From IMG/VR virus record IMGVR_UViG_3300013094_000339, positions 1-20,949 of that record: a DNA stretch of 20,949 nt. The stretch is one strand, 5' to 3'. A model generated the notes under the pieces. That model was not told the DNA's origin. It saw nothing but the letters and a program-made list of their open reading frames with translations, and did not search any database. The stretch is from a virus. A program made the translations under genes and the position numbers. Positions 10,156 through 17,766 of the stretch are shown here, piece by piece. Numbering within the stretch: the first letter of the stretch is position 1; each line of letters starts with the position of its first letter.

Positions 10156-10542
10156 TTAATATGGACCGTTGGTAGTAAGGTCGTTGGAATTGGCATCAAA
10201 TGTCAAACTGAGCTGTGTTGTTTGATCTGTGGGGATGTAGATCAAATCTAGCTCAATCTGTATGCCGTAATCCTGCGGTGTTATGGTAATATTGGTAATA
10301 CCTAGTCTAGGTTCGTAGCCAACAATTCTATTTACATCATCCACAATCAATTGATTCACTGTGTCATCAAGTGGTTCAAATAATAAACCCCAAATGATGC
10401 TGCCAAAGTTGGGCTGCATCAGCTTTTCGCCCTTGCGTATGCTGAAATGATTCAGCAGGTCTTGCTTAACCAAATTAATATCAGTAGCACGAAACTTTTT
10501 GCTGCGGTTTATTGTGCTGAAACCTTTGTATAGTATTGCCAT
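10156..10542 (-). CDS. gp25: Baseplate wedge protein gp25 (sheath-initiator, TssE-like)
   Basis: gp25 sits in the wedge core and nucleates the contractile sheath; relatives occur in type VI secretion (TssE) and R-type pyocins. The 128-residue length matches T4 gp25 (132). The central pattern is diagnostic: IRKGEKLMQPNFGSIIWGLL (residues 35-54), then VDDVNRIVGYEPRLGI (67-82) with the family's conserved EPR at 77-79, then a beta-strand end. The gene starts eight bases after the gp5 stop with no good Shine-Dalgarno site, so it is probably translated by reinitiation from gp5. A late-promoter-like AATAAATAC lies in that junction, oddly close to the start codon. Its place between gp5 and gp6 is the order expected in marine T4-like phages. 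No truncation is seen. Confidence 0.96.
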   Translation of the reverse strand: MAILYKGFSTINRSKKFRATDINLVKQDLLNHFSIRKGEKLMQPNFGSIIWGLLFEPLDDTVNQLIVDDVNRIVGYEPRLGITNITITPQDYGIQIELDLIYIPTDQTTQLSLTFDANSNDLTTNGPY

Positions 10543-10546
10543 ATTA

Positions 10547-10555
10547 GTATTTATT
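10547..10555 (-). promoter_or_regulatory. Late-promoter-like AATAAATAC at the gp5/gp25 junction
   Basis: The minus strand shows AATAAATAC (10555-10547), identical to the core of the two better-placed late promoters before gp48 and gp6. It includes the gp5 stop TAA and ends four bases before the gp25 ATG. A transcript starting 5-7 bases downstream would begin at or just inside the start codon, so it would be leaderless or non-functional for gp25. The shared nine bases could be chance in this AT-rich junction. Confidence 0.3.
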
Positions 10556-13500
10556 GCCCTGCATTAGCCAGTTGAATGTGTACTGGATCAGACTTGCTGA
10601 ATGTGCCACCCCAGCGTAGACCATAACTAGGCAAATCAACTGTACGTGCAATCAACGGCCCTTGGCTACTGTCAATAGCAACGCCGCTATTATGCGGGCT
10701 ACCCTTACCGCCAAGACTCTGTGGTAGTGCAGGAGTAGTAATACCGCCGGCAGTTGGATTTTCGGGTATGCGACCGCCTGCCTGTAGCCAACGTTGATAG
10801 ATAGCATCTTGATCTGCTGGGCTACGATATGCACTGGTAATAGTTATTTTGCCGCCAGATTTTGCTTTGAAGTCCTTGGCCATGTTTAGTATAGCATCTT
10901 TGAATGTACCGTTTAATTGATCAAAGTTTGCACGAGTTCCGCTTGCGCCACCGAATACAAACACATCGTCTGGATTAATACCAGTAGTATTTTCCCCGCT
11001 TAGACCAGCAGTTTGTGCAACGCTGCTGACTGCACCGCCTGCTGCCAATACGTCAATTGCATAACGACCTTGATTGTACAAATCTGCACCTTTGTATGTA
11101 GAATCCATCCAGGCTGTAGGAGTTACACCTTTACTGCGCCAATCTGCTGCACCTTGTGCTGTACGTGTTTCGTGCGCCACAAACATCATGCCTGCTGCGG
11201 TACAGACATCGTCAGTTGATTTAATCCCGCCGTTGGCCACCAATGCTGTATAGCTGGCAGTGAATTCGTTGAACTGTATAGTGTCCTGTACATTTGGACT
11301 GTTAAAGAAATCATCTTGACTTGTTATGCCGTCTCTACCAGTCCAGCTTGCAGTTTTACTCAATGTTGCTGTACCGTATTGTTTAACGGCATCTGGTTTG
11401 ATATAGCCTGCTGCGGCAAGATAAGTTGCATCCACTGCATACTTACCAATACGCTGAGCATCGCCGGATACAAAGCTATAGTTAAACTGACTTAAGAAGT
11501 AACCCAATTCTGCCATCATTGCTTTGGCTTGCTGCTGACTTAAGTTTGGAGTATTTGCTCCGAAGTTGCCCGCAGGAGTATAGGTTGTTGTTTTAGCCAT
11601 GTACTCTGCAGGGCAGGTTGGTTGCACCAATGATTGGCCTGCTGCATCAGTAATGCCCGCGTCTCCGCTGGTCACAGGTTTACCACTGGCGTCAGTAATA
11701 GGTTTACCGCTACCGTCTACAACGGCACCAGCTGGTGCGACTTGTCCCGATTCTCCTGCGTTGGCTAGTGCTTGCTGTACAACAGGCAACCACTTGGCTG
11801 CTGCTAGACCAACACTTGCTGCGGTAATACTGCCGTCGCTGGATTGTAACGATTTGTTTTGATTGGCAACGTTGCTGCCTGCAGGTGCAATGATATAGTC
11901 ATCAGGTTTGCCCACTGCCGCTGGCCAGAAAATACAGTTATACAAGTCTTGCAGTTTAGGAGTAGGTGCTTTGCTGGTAAATTTAAAGTACTGATAAAAC
12001 TTTGATACCCAATCCAACTGATCTACACGACTTAATTCTTTTAGTGCATCTGTAGTTGTGCCCAATGCTTTGGCTGTAGGAGGTACAAATTGTATTAGAC
12101 CTGTAGCACCAATACTGTTGACCAATGCAGGATCATATGTCGCATCAGTTTCATTGGCCATACAAGCCAGCAGATCAATATAGTTACAGTTGAGGCTTTG
12201 TGCAACAGATTTAACTTTATCAATAAAGGCTTTGTCAGTTGACCAAGGAGTTGGTACACCTTTGACTTTACCATTATCTTTGGTATTGCCGTTGGCTGCT
12301 GGCAATGTGTAGTTGGTGGGTGTTCCTGCTGTTCTAGGAGCGCACACGCTGCTACTTACTGATTTAGTTGTAGCAGCCGGTTTGCCCGTACGTGTCCAAG
12401 GCTCGTGGCTTGGTAGTATTGTGACAACACTGTCAACACTCTGCGGAACGCTGTACCACAGTTTGGTTGTTTTATCGTCAAATGTTGTGTCTGCGAGTTT
12501 ATTCTTTTCCAATGTGGGCATACTGATGCTGTTGCCGCCTGCACCGCCGTTGATGTCAATAGTACTGCCGCTTACTGTCATAGCGCCGCCGCTGCTCGCC
12601 GTCAGTTTGCCATCAGCACTCATAACAAGTTGCCCGGCACCAATGCTAGTTTTAGCTCCGTAGATCAACAAAGTTTCGCTACCACCAAGATTAACTTGTG
12701 CGGCATTAAGCGTATAACTGGTCTCGCTGACCATGTTGATACTGCCGCCACTGTGTATGTTAATGCCTTTATCAGCGTGTAGGTTAAACACACCCTCTGC
12801 TCTGACACTATAGTCTCCGGCAGTATAGGCTTTGACTCCAGTTTCGTCTATTTCCAACCAACTGGTTCCATCCTTGTGTGCAAAGTAAATAACGCTTTCG
12901 CTATCATTCATCAACAGTTGATGACCACCAGCTGTACGGAAACGCATAAGCTGATCTTTACCGCTGGTGTCGCCGTCGTCCATTACAAAACTATGACCAC
13001 CTTTACGTGTGGGCACAGCATATTGATCTAGGGTGATGCTACCACTGTTGACTTTGTTTTCATATTCTGGGTCATCTGCTGGATCCTTAGTCAGCGCACG
13101 ACCAGGGGTACTAATACCAAATACATGACTAGGTGTTTCTCTTTGTGCGCTGCTACTGATAGCACCGCGAACGCCGTCTCTATCCAAACCTTGTTTGAAC
13201 AGTATGTTTGCTTGAAATTCGTGTATGGGCTTTTTGTTGTTGTAAAATACGCTGTTCAATGACCCATCGATGTTTTCATTGAATTCTGCAACAGGCAATA
13301 CTTGTGGCGGCACATTTGTGTCGGGCAAAATGCTGGCTTTAATGTCTGCACTTACAGTAGTCTTGTCTACATTGGCTGAACTTGCTGCCACGGCGGGAGT
13401 CATCCAGTTACTGACACCTGCTTGCACACAGGCAAACCAAAAGCCACGCTCAGGATCGCCGTTGACAAAAGTACACAAGACCTGATTGCCAACATCTGGG

Positions 13501-13799
13501 GGTGTCATCCACATACCATAGGTATGAACTACGCCAGTAAAATTGTTGTTCTGACTGCTCTCAGGCTGATAAGTGCTGCCCATGTAGGGATTGGCATAAC
13601 TGACTGTACGCCAAAATAGCGAGTTGTTTTCGTCGCCGCCAAAGTCCGGAATCCATACACGCAAACGACCATCACGAGCAGCACTTAGATTGTCTTTAAC
13701 AATACCCAGCTGTGTGGCTGTATCATATCTGACACCAGGTACTTTGTCCCTATCATAATATTTAGAAAATCTTGAACTGTAAACGTTATTTTGTGCCAT
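10551..13799 (-). CDS. gp5: Baseplate hub spike gp5 with multiple cell-wall-degrading modules
   Basis: This is the central tail spike, which pierces the outer membrane and opens peptidoglycan. At 1082 residues it is nearly twice T4 gp5 (575). Visible parts, in order: an OB-fold domain (about 25-135, with GDPERGFWFACV at 114-125); a VgrG-like beta-helix (about 265-425, short G-x-h repeats); a lytic-transglycosylase-like domain (about 520-680, candidate catalytic Glu550 in ANETDATYDP, then GATGLIQF at 564-571); a Gly/Asp/Ala-rich linker (about 685-725); a muramidase-like module (about 745-925, IGKYAVD at 784-790, SWTGRDGI at 818-825, VAHE); and a C-terminal M15-type peptidase (about 955-1082, SAYRSP at 989-994, SPHNSGVAID at 1034-1043, DPVHIQ at 1071-1076, giving candidate zinc ligands His1036, Asp1043 and His1074). 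In T4 the lysozyme lies between OB fold and beta-helix; here all enzyme modules follow the helix. The start lies three bases after the hub-gene stop with only a weak GAG site, suggesting coupling. Confidence 0.92.
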   Translation of the reverse strand: MAQNNVYSSRFSKYYDRDKVPGVRYDTATQLGIVKDNLSAARDGRLRVWIPDFGGDENNSLFWRTVSYANPYMGSTYQPESSQNNNFTGVVHTYGMWMTPPDVGNQVLCTFVNGDPERGFWFACVQAGVSNWMTPAVAASSANVDKTTVSADIKASILPDTNVPPQVLPVAEFNENIDGSLNSVFYNNKKPIHEFQANILFKQGLDRDGVRGAISSSAQRETPSHVFGISTPGRALTKDPADDPEYENKVNSGSITLDQYAVPTRKGGHSFVMDDGDTSGKDQLMRFRTAGGHQLLMNDSESVIYFAHKDGTSWLEIDETGVKAYTAGDYSVRAEGVFNLHADKGINIHSGGSINMVSETSYTLNAAQVNLGGSETLLIYGAKTSIGAGQLVMSADGKLTASSGGAMTVSGSTIDINGGAGGNSISMPTLEKNKLADTTFDDKTTKLWYSVPQSVDSVVTILPSHEPWTRTGKPAATTKSVSSSVCAPRTAGTPTNYTLPAANGNTKDNGKVKGVPTPWSTDKAFIDKVKSVAQSLNCNYIDLLACMANETDATYDPALVNSIGATGLIQFVPPTAKALGTTTDALKELSRVDQLDWVSKFYQYFKFTSKAPTPKLQDLYNCIFWPAAVGKPDDYIIAPAGSNVANQNKSLQSSDGSITAASVGLAAAKWLPVVQQALANAGESGQVAPAGAVVDGSGKPITDASGKPVTSGDAGITDAAGQSLVQPTCPAEYMAKTTTYTPAGNFGANTPNLSQQQAKAMMAELGYFLSQFNYSFVSGDAQRIGKYAVDATYLAAAGYIKPDAVKQYGTATLSKTASWTGRDGITSQDDFFNSPNVQDTIQFNEFTASYTALVANGGIKSTDDVCTAAGMMFVAHETRTAQGAADWRSKGVTPTAWMDSTYKGADLYNQGRYAIDVLAAGGAVSSVAQTAGLSGENTTGINPDDVFVFGGASGTRANFDQLNGTFKDAILNMAKDFKAKSGGKITITSAYRSPADQDAIYQRWLQAGGRIPENPTAGGITTPALPQSLGGKGSPHNSGVAIDSSQGPLIARTVDLPSYGLRWGGTFSKSDPVHIQLANAGQ

Positions 13800-13802
13800 T
13801 TA

Positions 13803-16460
13803 TTATCTCGTGATTGCTGCAAGTATGTTTTGTTGCGTTTGCGCCAGTGTTGGTGCAGATTTAGCTACTTCTGCAAGTTTTTTGTCTGTTGCATTGTTGA
13901 CTATATCTCCAGAGAAGGCTGCGTCCAAATCTGATCCTGTGGCTGTGCCTAACTTGACCGCTGCATCTGATGCTGCTGCTGGTGCGGTAGTTGCCGTAGT
14001 AGTTTGCGTATCGGGTGCTGTAGTTTTAGCACGATCCAAATCTGATTTAGATACTCGGGGGCTGTTGGCTTTTTGTTCTGCGGTAGTTGTCTTTTTACGT
14101 TCGGCGTCGCCCAACGAGGTTACGCTATCATTGGCCTTGCTCTTATTGACAGAATCCTGCATTGGGTATCTGACCAAGTTTAGTGTTTGAACAAATTTAC
14201 CAGATTTAAACTCGCTATTTACTGTAATTACTCTATAAAATCCACTGAACTCACTAACTCGATATTTACTACTATCTAAATTATACAATCCGCTGCTGTC
14301 ACTGAAGTCAGTTGGTGTTCTAAATGTCAAGTAGCAGCAAATTTCTCCTGTGTCCATTGCAAGACTTCTAGTGCCAGGAACGTAAGGATCATCATTGGCC
14401 TTGTTATTGTTTAGTTTGTTGATCACTGCCGGACTAATAAACAAGTCATCCTGTTTGATGAATTCAGGATCTCCCAAAATTTGCAATCGTACACTGATCA
14501 TATCCCCGCCAGCAGTGGTGTATATGCTGTTCAATGCACTTTTAGCGTTGATGGTTTCGCTACGATTAACTGCGCCACCTGCCCCAGTTGATTGATCGTT
14601 GGCTACCACGTGCCTAGTCTCAGGCTGAATTTGATGATTATTTGCCGCGCTATCTGGTTTGTTCTTTTCTTGCTGATCTTCTGGTTTACTGTTTGCACCA
14701 GTTGTGGCATTTGTTTTACCACGATCAACATCAATGGCAGTATAGTACAAGGCATTGAATTCAATGTCAAAGCCAATCACGCTACTGTTTTGACCAGTGT
14801 AAAGATAATCGTAGCGTTTTACTGGTGTAGGCGGAGGACTCTTGGGCAAACGATCATCACGTTGTTGATACACATTGTAGGTGCTGATATAGAATGTAAT
14901 GGTCTTGCCCCAAACATTTCGTTCAGAGTCAAACTCACCTAATTCTATGCTGGGCACAATTTTCCATAATTTTACAGGTGTTGCCTGCTGTTGAACTACA
15001 TCGCCTCCGCTAGATTTTCCAGTGGATGTTTTTGAGGTAGTTGAAGAATCTATAGCTTGATTCAAAAAGTATTCGCTTTGAGGAATGACCAAGTTTATGA
15101 TATCGTTAACTCTAGTGCCTGCTTCTAAATCATGTATTACCGAATCAAAGTTTGCAGTTTTAGCATCTTTACCGTCATTGGCTTTGGCTGTATCTGCTGC
15201 GCCTGTTGCAGATACACGTCTGACACTGGATTTTTTCTGATCTACAATTTTAGAGTTTCTTATGGCATCATCCAAGAATACAAATTTTATTTGATCTGCA
15301 AATCCTATGTTGCCATTTTTAACTTGCGATTTAAACCAAGCATTGTAGGCGGCAACAAAACTTTTAGCATTAACCACTATAGGAGGTTGATCTACACTGT
15401 CAGACTTTTTGTTTGGTTCTCGTGATGTGGATTTAGGACTAGCATAGTATATAAATGCGCCGCCCTGTGTTGTAACTCCCTTTTGTCCATTGTTGGGAGT
15501 GGTGTCAGATTTTGGCGGTGGGGTTTTACGTTTTTTATCTTCTGCTATTGCAGCATCAACTGACTTAGTGGTTGCATCATCTATATCAGAGCTGAAATAA
15601 TCTGCCACAGTGGTCGCAGTTACATTCATACGAGTTTTGATACTTTGCACAGTTTCCAAATTTGCGCTGTGATTAAATGGGCAAGCATCAATACTGTACT
15701 CTGAACCTTTAACTCCTGCTTTGATCTTCATGGATAACAATTTAATAGGTATCCATTTGGTTTGATTGTCTATTATTTTTGAATTGCCTTTTTCATCTGC
15801 TCCGAAAAAGTTAATCTCTAGCAGATAGGGCATTTCTACATAGTTTTTACCGTTTAAGCCTGTGTTATTAATTTCAAGCAAACGATCCATCAAGGTCATG
15901 CCGTAGGGCTCTATGATGGTAAACTTGATATTGATAGCATTGGTTCCACGTGTATGGGCGTTTTGTCCGATGACTGTTTCCATGCTGAGATTTTCAAAGT
16001 AAAAATCTTCACTGAATGCAGGATCTCTGCCAGTATTTTTAAACGAACGTGGGCCTGTAGCTACAAAGTCAGTACTTCTGTATCTACCTGCACTACTAAT
16101 TAAAGTCTTTGATGGCTTAAATGTTGTAGGTGAAGTTACCAATGTGTTGTAATCGTCTCTAGTCAATACATGTAGTGTAAGACCGTAGGTATAGTTAGTG
16201 TATTGATCCAGTGGATTAGAAGAAGGGGCATAAGTTTTTTCTTTGTTACCGCCTAGCCCTGTTGTTTTCTTTACACTGGGTGCATCAGTTGCGGCCGCTG
16301 CTTCAGTTCTATCAAAAGTTGCCAACTGCTGTGCAGCATTGCCACGCCCGCCACCGTAGGTTGAGTTGGTTAAATTTACACCCGTAATATTTTGTACTTG
16401 ATTAGTGACGTTGTGCGCCAGATGTTCAATTTCATCTGGGTTCAATGGAGTTGTTGCCAT
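13803..16460 (-). CDS. Probable baseplate hub protein (gp27 position), 885 residues
   Basis: It is encoded between gp53 and gp5, where a partner of the gp5 spike is expected. I do not recognise the whole protein, but several stretches look like tail-hub proteins: SNPLDQYTNYTYGLTLHV (residues 81-98), a beta-rich domain ending in YSIDACPFNHSA (255-266), MISVRLQILGDPEFIKQDD (654-672), and FSGFYRVITVNSEFKSGKF (738-756). The GDP-F-I and G-Y-V...F-G-F patterns recall gp27/gpD-type hub proteins, which form the ring above the spike. Long Lys/Ser/Thr/Ala-rich, probably disordered, segments separate the folded parts (about 300-360, 410-435, 470-490, 580-640), and the last 115 residues are Ala/Thr-rich. 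At 885 residues it is more than twice T4 gp27 (391). The start has GGGG seven bases upstream. The hub assignment is inference from position and motifs. Confidence 0.6.
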   Translation of the reverse strand: MATTPLNPDEIEHLAHNVTNQVQNITGVNLTNSTYGGGRGNAAQQLATFDRTEAAAATDAPSVKKTTGLGGNKEKTYAPSSNPLDQYTNYTYGLTLHVLTRDDYNTLVTSPTTFKPSKTLISSAGRYRSTDFVATGPRSFKNTGRDPAFSEDFYFENLSMETVIGQNAHTRGTNAINIKFTIIEPYGMTLMDRLLEINNTGLNGKNYVEMPYLLEINFFGADEKGNSKIIDNQTKWIPIKLLSMKIKAGVKGSEYSIDACPFNHSANLETVQSIKTRMNVTATTVADYFSSDIDDATTKSVDAAIAEDKKRKTPPPKSDTTPNNGQKGVTTQGGAFIYYASPKSTSREPNKKSDSVDQPPIVVNAKSFVAAYNAWFKSQVKNGNIGFADQIKFVFLDDAIRNSKIVDQKKSSVRRVSATGAADTAKANDGKDAKTANFDSVIHDLEAGTRVNDIINLVIPQSEYFLNQAIDSSTTSKTSTGKSSGGDVVQQQATPVKLWKIVPSIELGEFDSERNVWGKTITFYISTYNVYQQRDDRLPKSPPPTPVKRYDYLYTGQNSSVIGFDIEFNALYYTAIDVDRGKTNATTGANSKPEDQQEKNKPDSAANNHQIQPETRHVVANDQSTGAGGAVNRSETINAKSALNSIYTTAGGDMISVRLQILGDPEFIKQDDLFISPAVINKLNNNKANDDPYVPGTRSLAMDTGEICCYLTFRTPTDFSDSSGLYNLDSSKYRVSEFSGFYRVITVNSEFKSGKFVQTLNLVRYPMQDSVNKSKANDSVTSLGDAERKKTTTAEQKANSPRVSKSDLDRAKTTAPDTQTTTATTAPAAASDAAVKLGTATGSDLDAAFSGDIVNNATDKKLAEVAKSAPTLAQTQQNILAAITR

Positions 16461-16461
16461 A

Positions 16462-16767
16462 TTATAGCCCCAGGTTGTCTGCTAGTGTTGTTTTCTTAGG
16501 AATCATAATAGTAACTCCCGCGACAAAATCAAAAATAGGATCATCAATAACGTTGGGATTACGTGCGCGGAACACCCACCACAAGGCACTGTTGCCGTAC
16601 AAGTCAAAGGCCAACAAGTCTGGTCTATATTGATAAATTCCGTTGATGGTAAAACTTACATCGTCTACTTGTTTGTCTATAGTTCTAGTTTCCAGTATAT
16701 CCAGAAACTTGCCCCCGAACAAGTTAGTTTCAAAATAAGGACTAGCTTTAGAATATTCAACTGTCAT
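16462..16767 (-). CDS. gp53: Baseplate wedge protein gp53 (LysM-like)
   Basis: gp53 joins the wedge late and clamps neighbouring wedges together around the hub. The 101-residue protein shows the LysM-like core of the gp53/tail-protein-X group: YQYRPDLLAFDLYGNSALWW (about residues 46-65), then VFRARNPN, then FDFVAGVTIMIPK near the end. T4 gp53 is about twice as long, but short versions fit the domain. Its ATG overlaps the gp48 stop as ATGA (16767-16764), and a GGTGGA ribosome site lies inside the end of gp48. Its own stop lies one base before the hub-gene ATG, so the three genes are very probably translated as a coupled set. No anomaly is seen. Confidence 0.87.
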   Translation of the reverse strand: MTVEYSKASPYFETNLFGGKFLDILETRTIDKQVDDVSFTINGIYQYRPDLLAFDLYGNSALWWVFRARNPNVIDDPIFDFVAGVTIMIPKKTTLADNLGL

Positions 16768-17654
16768 AGGAATCCACCATTATTCTTCAATAGATTGCCT
16801 TGACTAAACTGTGTCAATGTCATGTTGTTGGCAATATTTTTTCTACTGTACACTGGTTGTAGTGTAACTGAAATTTGACTAGTTGTAGGCAATCTAGCAA
16901 TGTGTGGACCGTTTTTAAATTCCAAGTAGTCAACTTCTGAGGGCATGGTATGTTGGAAACCTGTCACAACACAGCTGACATGTGGGAAGTAATAATCGCC
17001 ATATCCGTCTAGATAAACTATGGGCGGCGGATTACCTGCCAGTTTGTCTTTACCAAAAAACATCTTTGTGCTGGATCTAAAGAAATGTATTGCAGCCAAC
17101 AAGTATATGGCGTCATCATGGTTTTGTACAGTAAAGTCGCCTTGTATTTGAATAGCAGATACATCGCTGCCATCATAGAAATATTGTTTGTAGTTACTGT
17201 GTGTCAGTGCTTGTTCTTGATATCTTGCTGTGTGGGTTACACTGATGGTCGGAGTGTAGGGAAATATAACACCTTTGGTACGTCCCAACACTGATAAAAA
17301 GTTGTTGCTGGTGTCTTTGTAGAATAAACTACTGCTGTCAGGTAAACTGATGCGCACACGCCAATCAGAACCTGATGCTTTGGTTGGTACTGCTCCACCC
17401 AAACCATTGATCTGTACAGTGGGCGCTGCTTGTGTTTGTTTGGAAAACAAACTAGACACGCCTCCAGACAGTAGACCAGAGATCTTAGTGCGTAAATTTT
17501 GAGGGTCAATGGCACCTATTAGTGCATCAACTACACCAGGTTTTTGATACTGCGCCGCTGCTTGAGCAAATAAGTTGGTGCCGGCACTTGCATTGGCTGC
17601 TGCCGTTGCGTCTGCTGCTGCCGCTTCTGAGCCAGCTGATGGTAATAAAGGCAT
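16764..17654 (-). CDS. gp48: Baseplate tail-tube protein, gp48/gp54 type
   Basis: In T4, gp54 and gp48 sit on the assembled baseplate and start growth of the tail tube. The first 45 residues are Ala-rich and probably flexible. The folded part has the typical order: GVIFPYTPTISVTHTARYQE (residues 128-147), then IQIQGDFTVQNHDDAIYLLA (168-187), then PPPIVYLDGYGDYYFPHVSC (209-228), then the MPSEVDYLEF region (237-246). At 296 residues it is close to T4 gp54 (320) and shorter than gp48 (364). Only one such gene is present here, so it may do both jobs or its paralogue may lie elsewhere; the symbol follows usual naming in T4-like marine phages and is less certain than the family. It is the first gene of the leftward block, with GGAT at 17667-17664 and a late-type promoter just upstream. 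Confidence 0.82.
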   Translation of the reverse strand: MPLLPSAGSEAAAADATAAANASAGTNLFAQAAAQYQKPGVVDALIGAIDPQNLRTKISGLLSGGVSSLFSKQTQAAPTVQINGLGGAVPTKASGSDWRVRISLPDSSSLFYKDTSNNFLSVLGRTKGVIFPYTPTISVTHTARYQEQALTHSNYKQYFYDGSDVSAIQIQGDFTVQNHDDAIYLLAAIHFFRSSTKMFFGKDKLAGNPPPIVYLDGYGDYYFPHVSCVVTGFQHTMPSEVDYLEFKNGPHIARLPTTSQISVTLQPVYSRKNIANNMTLTQFSQGNLLKNNGGFL

Positions 17655-17663
17655 AAGTAAGAT

Positions 17664-17685
17664 ATCCGTTTACAGTATTTATTAG
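17664..17685 (-). promoter_or_regulatory. T4-type late promoter and ribosome site before gp48 (leftward baseplate block)
   Basis: The minus strand reads CTAATAAATAC (17685-17675), with AATAAATA one mismatch from the T4 late -10 box TATAAATA. After five bases comes ACGGAT, with GGAT at 17667-17664, then nine bases to the gp48 ATG. A start 5-7 bases past the box would give a leader of about 15 bases, as is common for T4 late transcripts. The same module stands before gp6. This element probably drives the whole leftward block. Confidence 0.7.
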
Positions 17686-17704
17686 TTAGAATTAACTGCT
17701 AACT
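17684..17704. repeat. Inverted repeat between the divergent promoters
   Basis: AGTTAG (17684-17689) and CTAACT (17699-17704) form a perfect 6-base inverted repeat with a 9-base centre, with a second overlapping dyad AGTTA-GAAT-TAACT inside it. It lies between the leftward late box and the rightward -35 box. It could be an operator or a weak hairpin, but short dyads like this also arise by chance in AT-rich DNA. Confidence 0.3.
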
Positions 17705-17713
17705 TAATAAAGG

Positions 17714-17742
17714 TTGACTTATGATTAAAACTTTGCTATTAT
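17714..17742 (+). promoter_or_regulatory. Sigma70-type promoter for gp55
   Basis: TTGACT (17714-17719) matches the -35 consensus at five of six bases, and TATTAT (17737-17742) matches the -10 consensus at five of six, with the ideal 17-base spacer. The predicted start is near 17749, giving a short leader that carries AGGAGA at 17755-17760. This looks like a promoter for unmodified host RNA polymerase, suiting an early or middle gene. Confidence 0.65.
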
Positions 17743-17754
17743 AGTCATAGTTTT

Positions 17755-17760
17755 AGGAGA
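17755..17760 (+). promoter_or_regulatory. Shine-Dalgarno site that fixes the gp55 start at ATT
   Basis: AGGAGA is a near-perfect ribosome-binding site. The codon lying six bases downstream at 17767-17769 is ATT. The first in-frame ATG (17869) is over 100 bases away and has no comparable site. This strong, well-spaced site is the main DNA evidence for the ATT start. Confidence 0.75.
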
Positions 17761-17766
17761 TTCAAA

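Noticed and set aside
13810-14190. 126-codon plus-strand frame with a membrane-protein look
   Set aside because: It is the antisense of the Ala/Thr/Lys-rich tail of the hub gene, which automatically yields Val/Ala/Ser-rich hydrophobic text.
15450-15457. TATAAATG late-box-like string on the plus strand
   Set aside because: It lies inside the leftward hub gene with no rightward gene after it; a single AT-rich match is expected by chance.
17721-17744. Tiny reading frame MIKTLLL with AAAGG seven bases upstream, ahead of gp55
   Set aside because: It overlaps the predicted -10 box of the gp55 promoter, so the main transcript would not contain it; a seven-codon frame with a loose purine site is easily chance.
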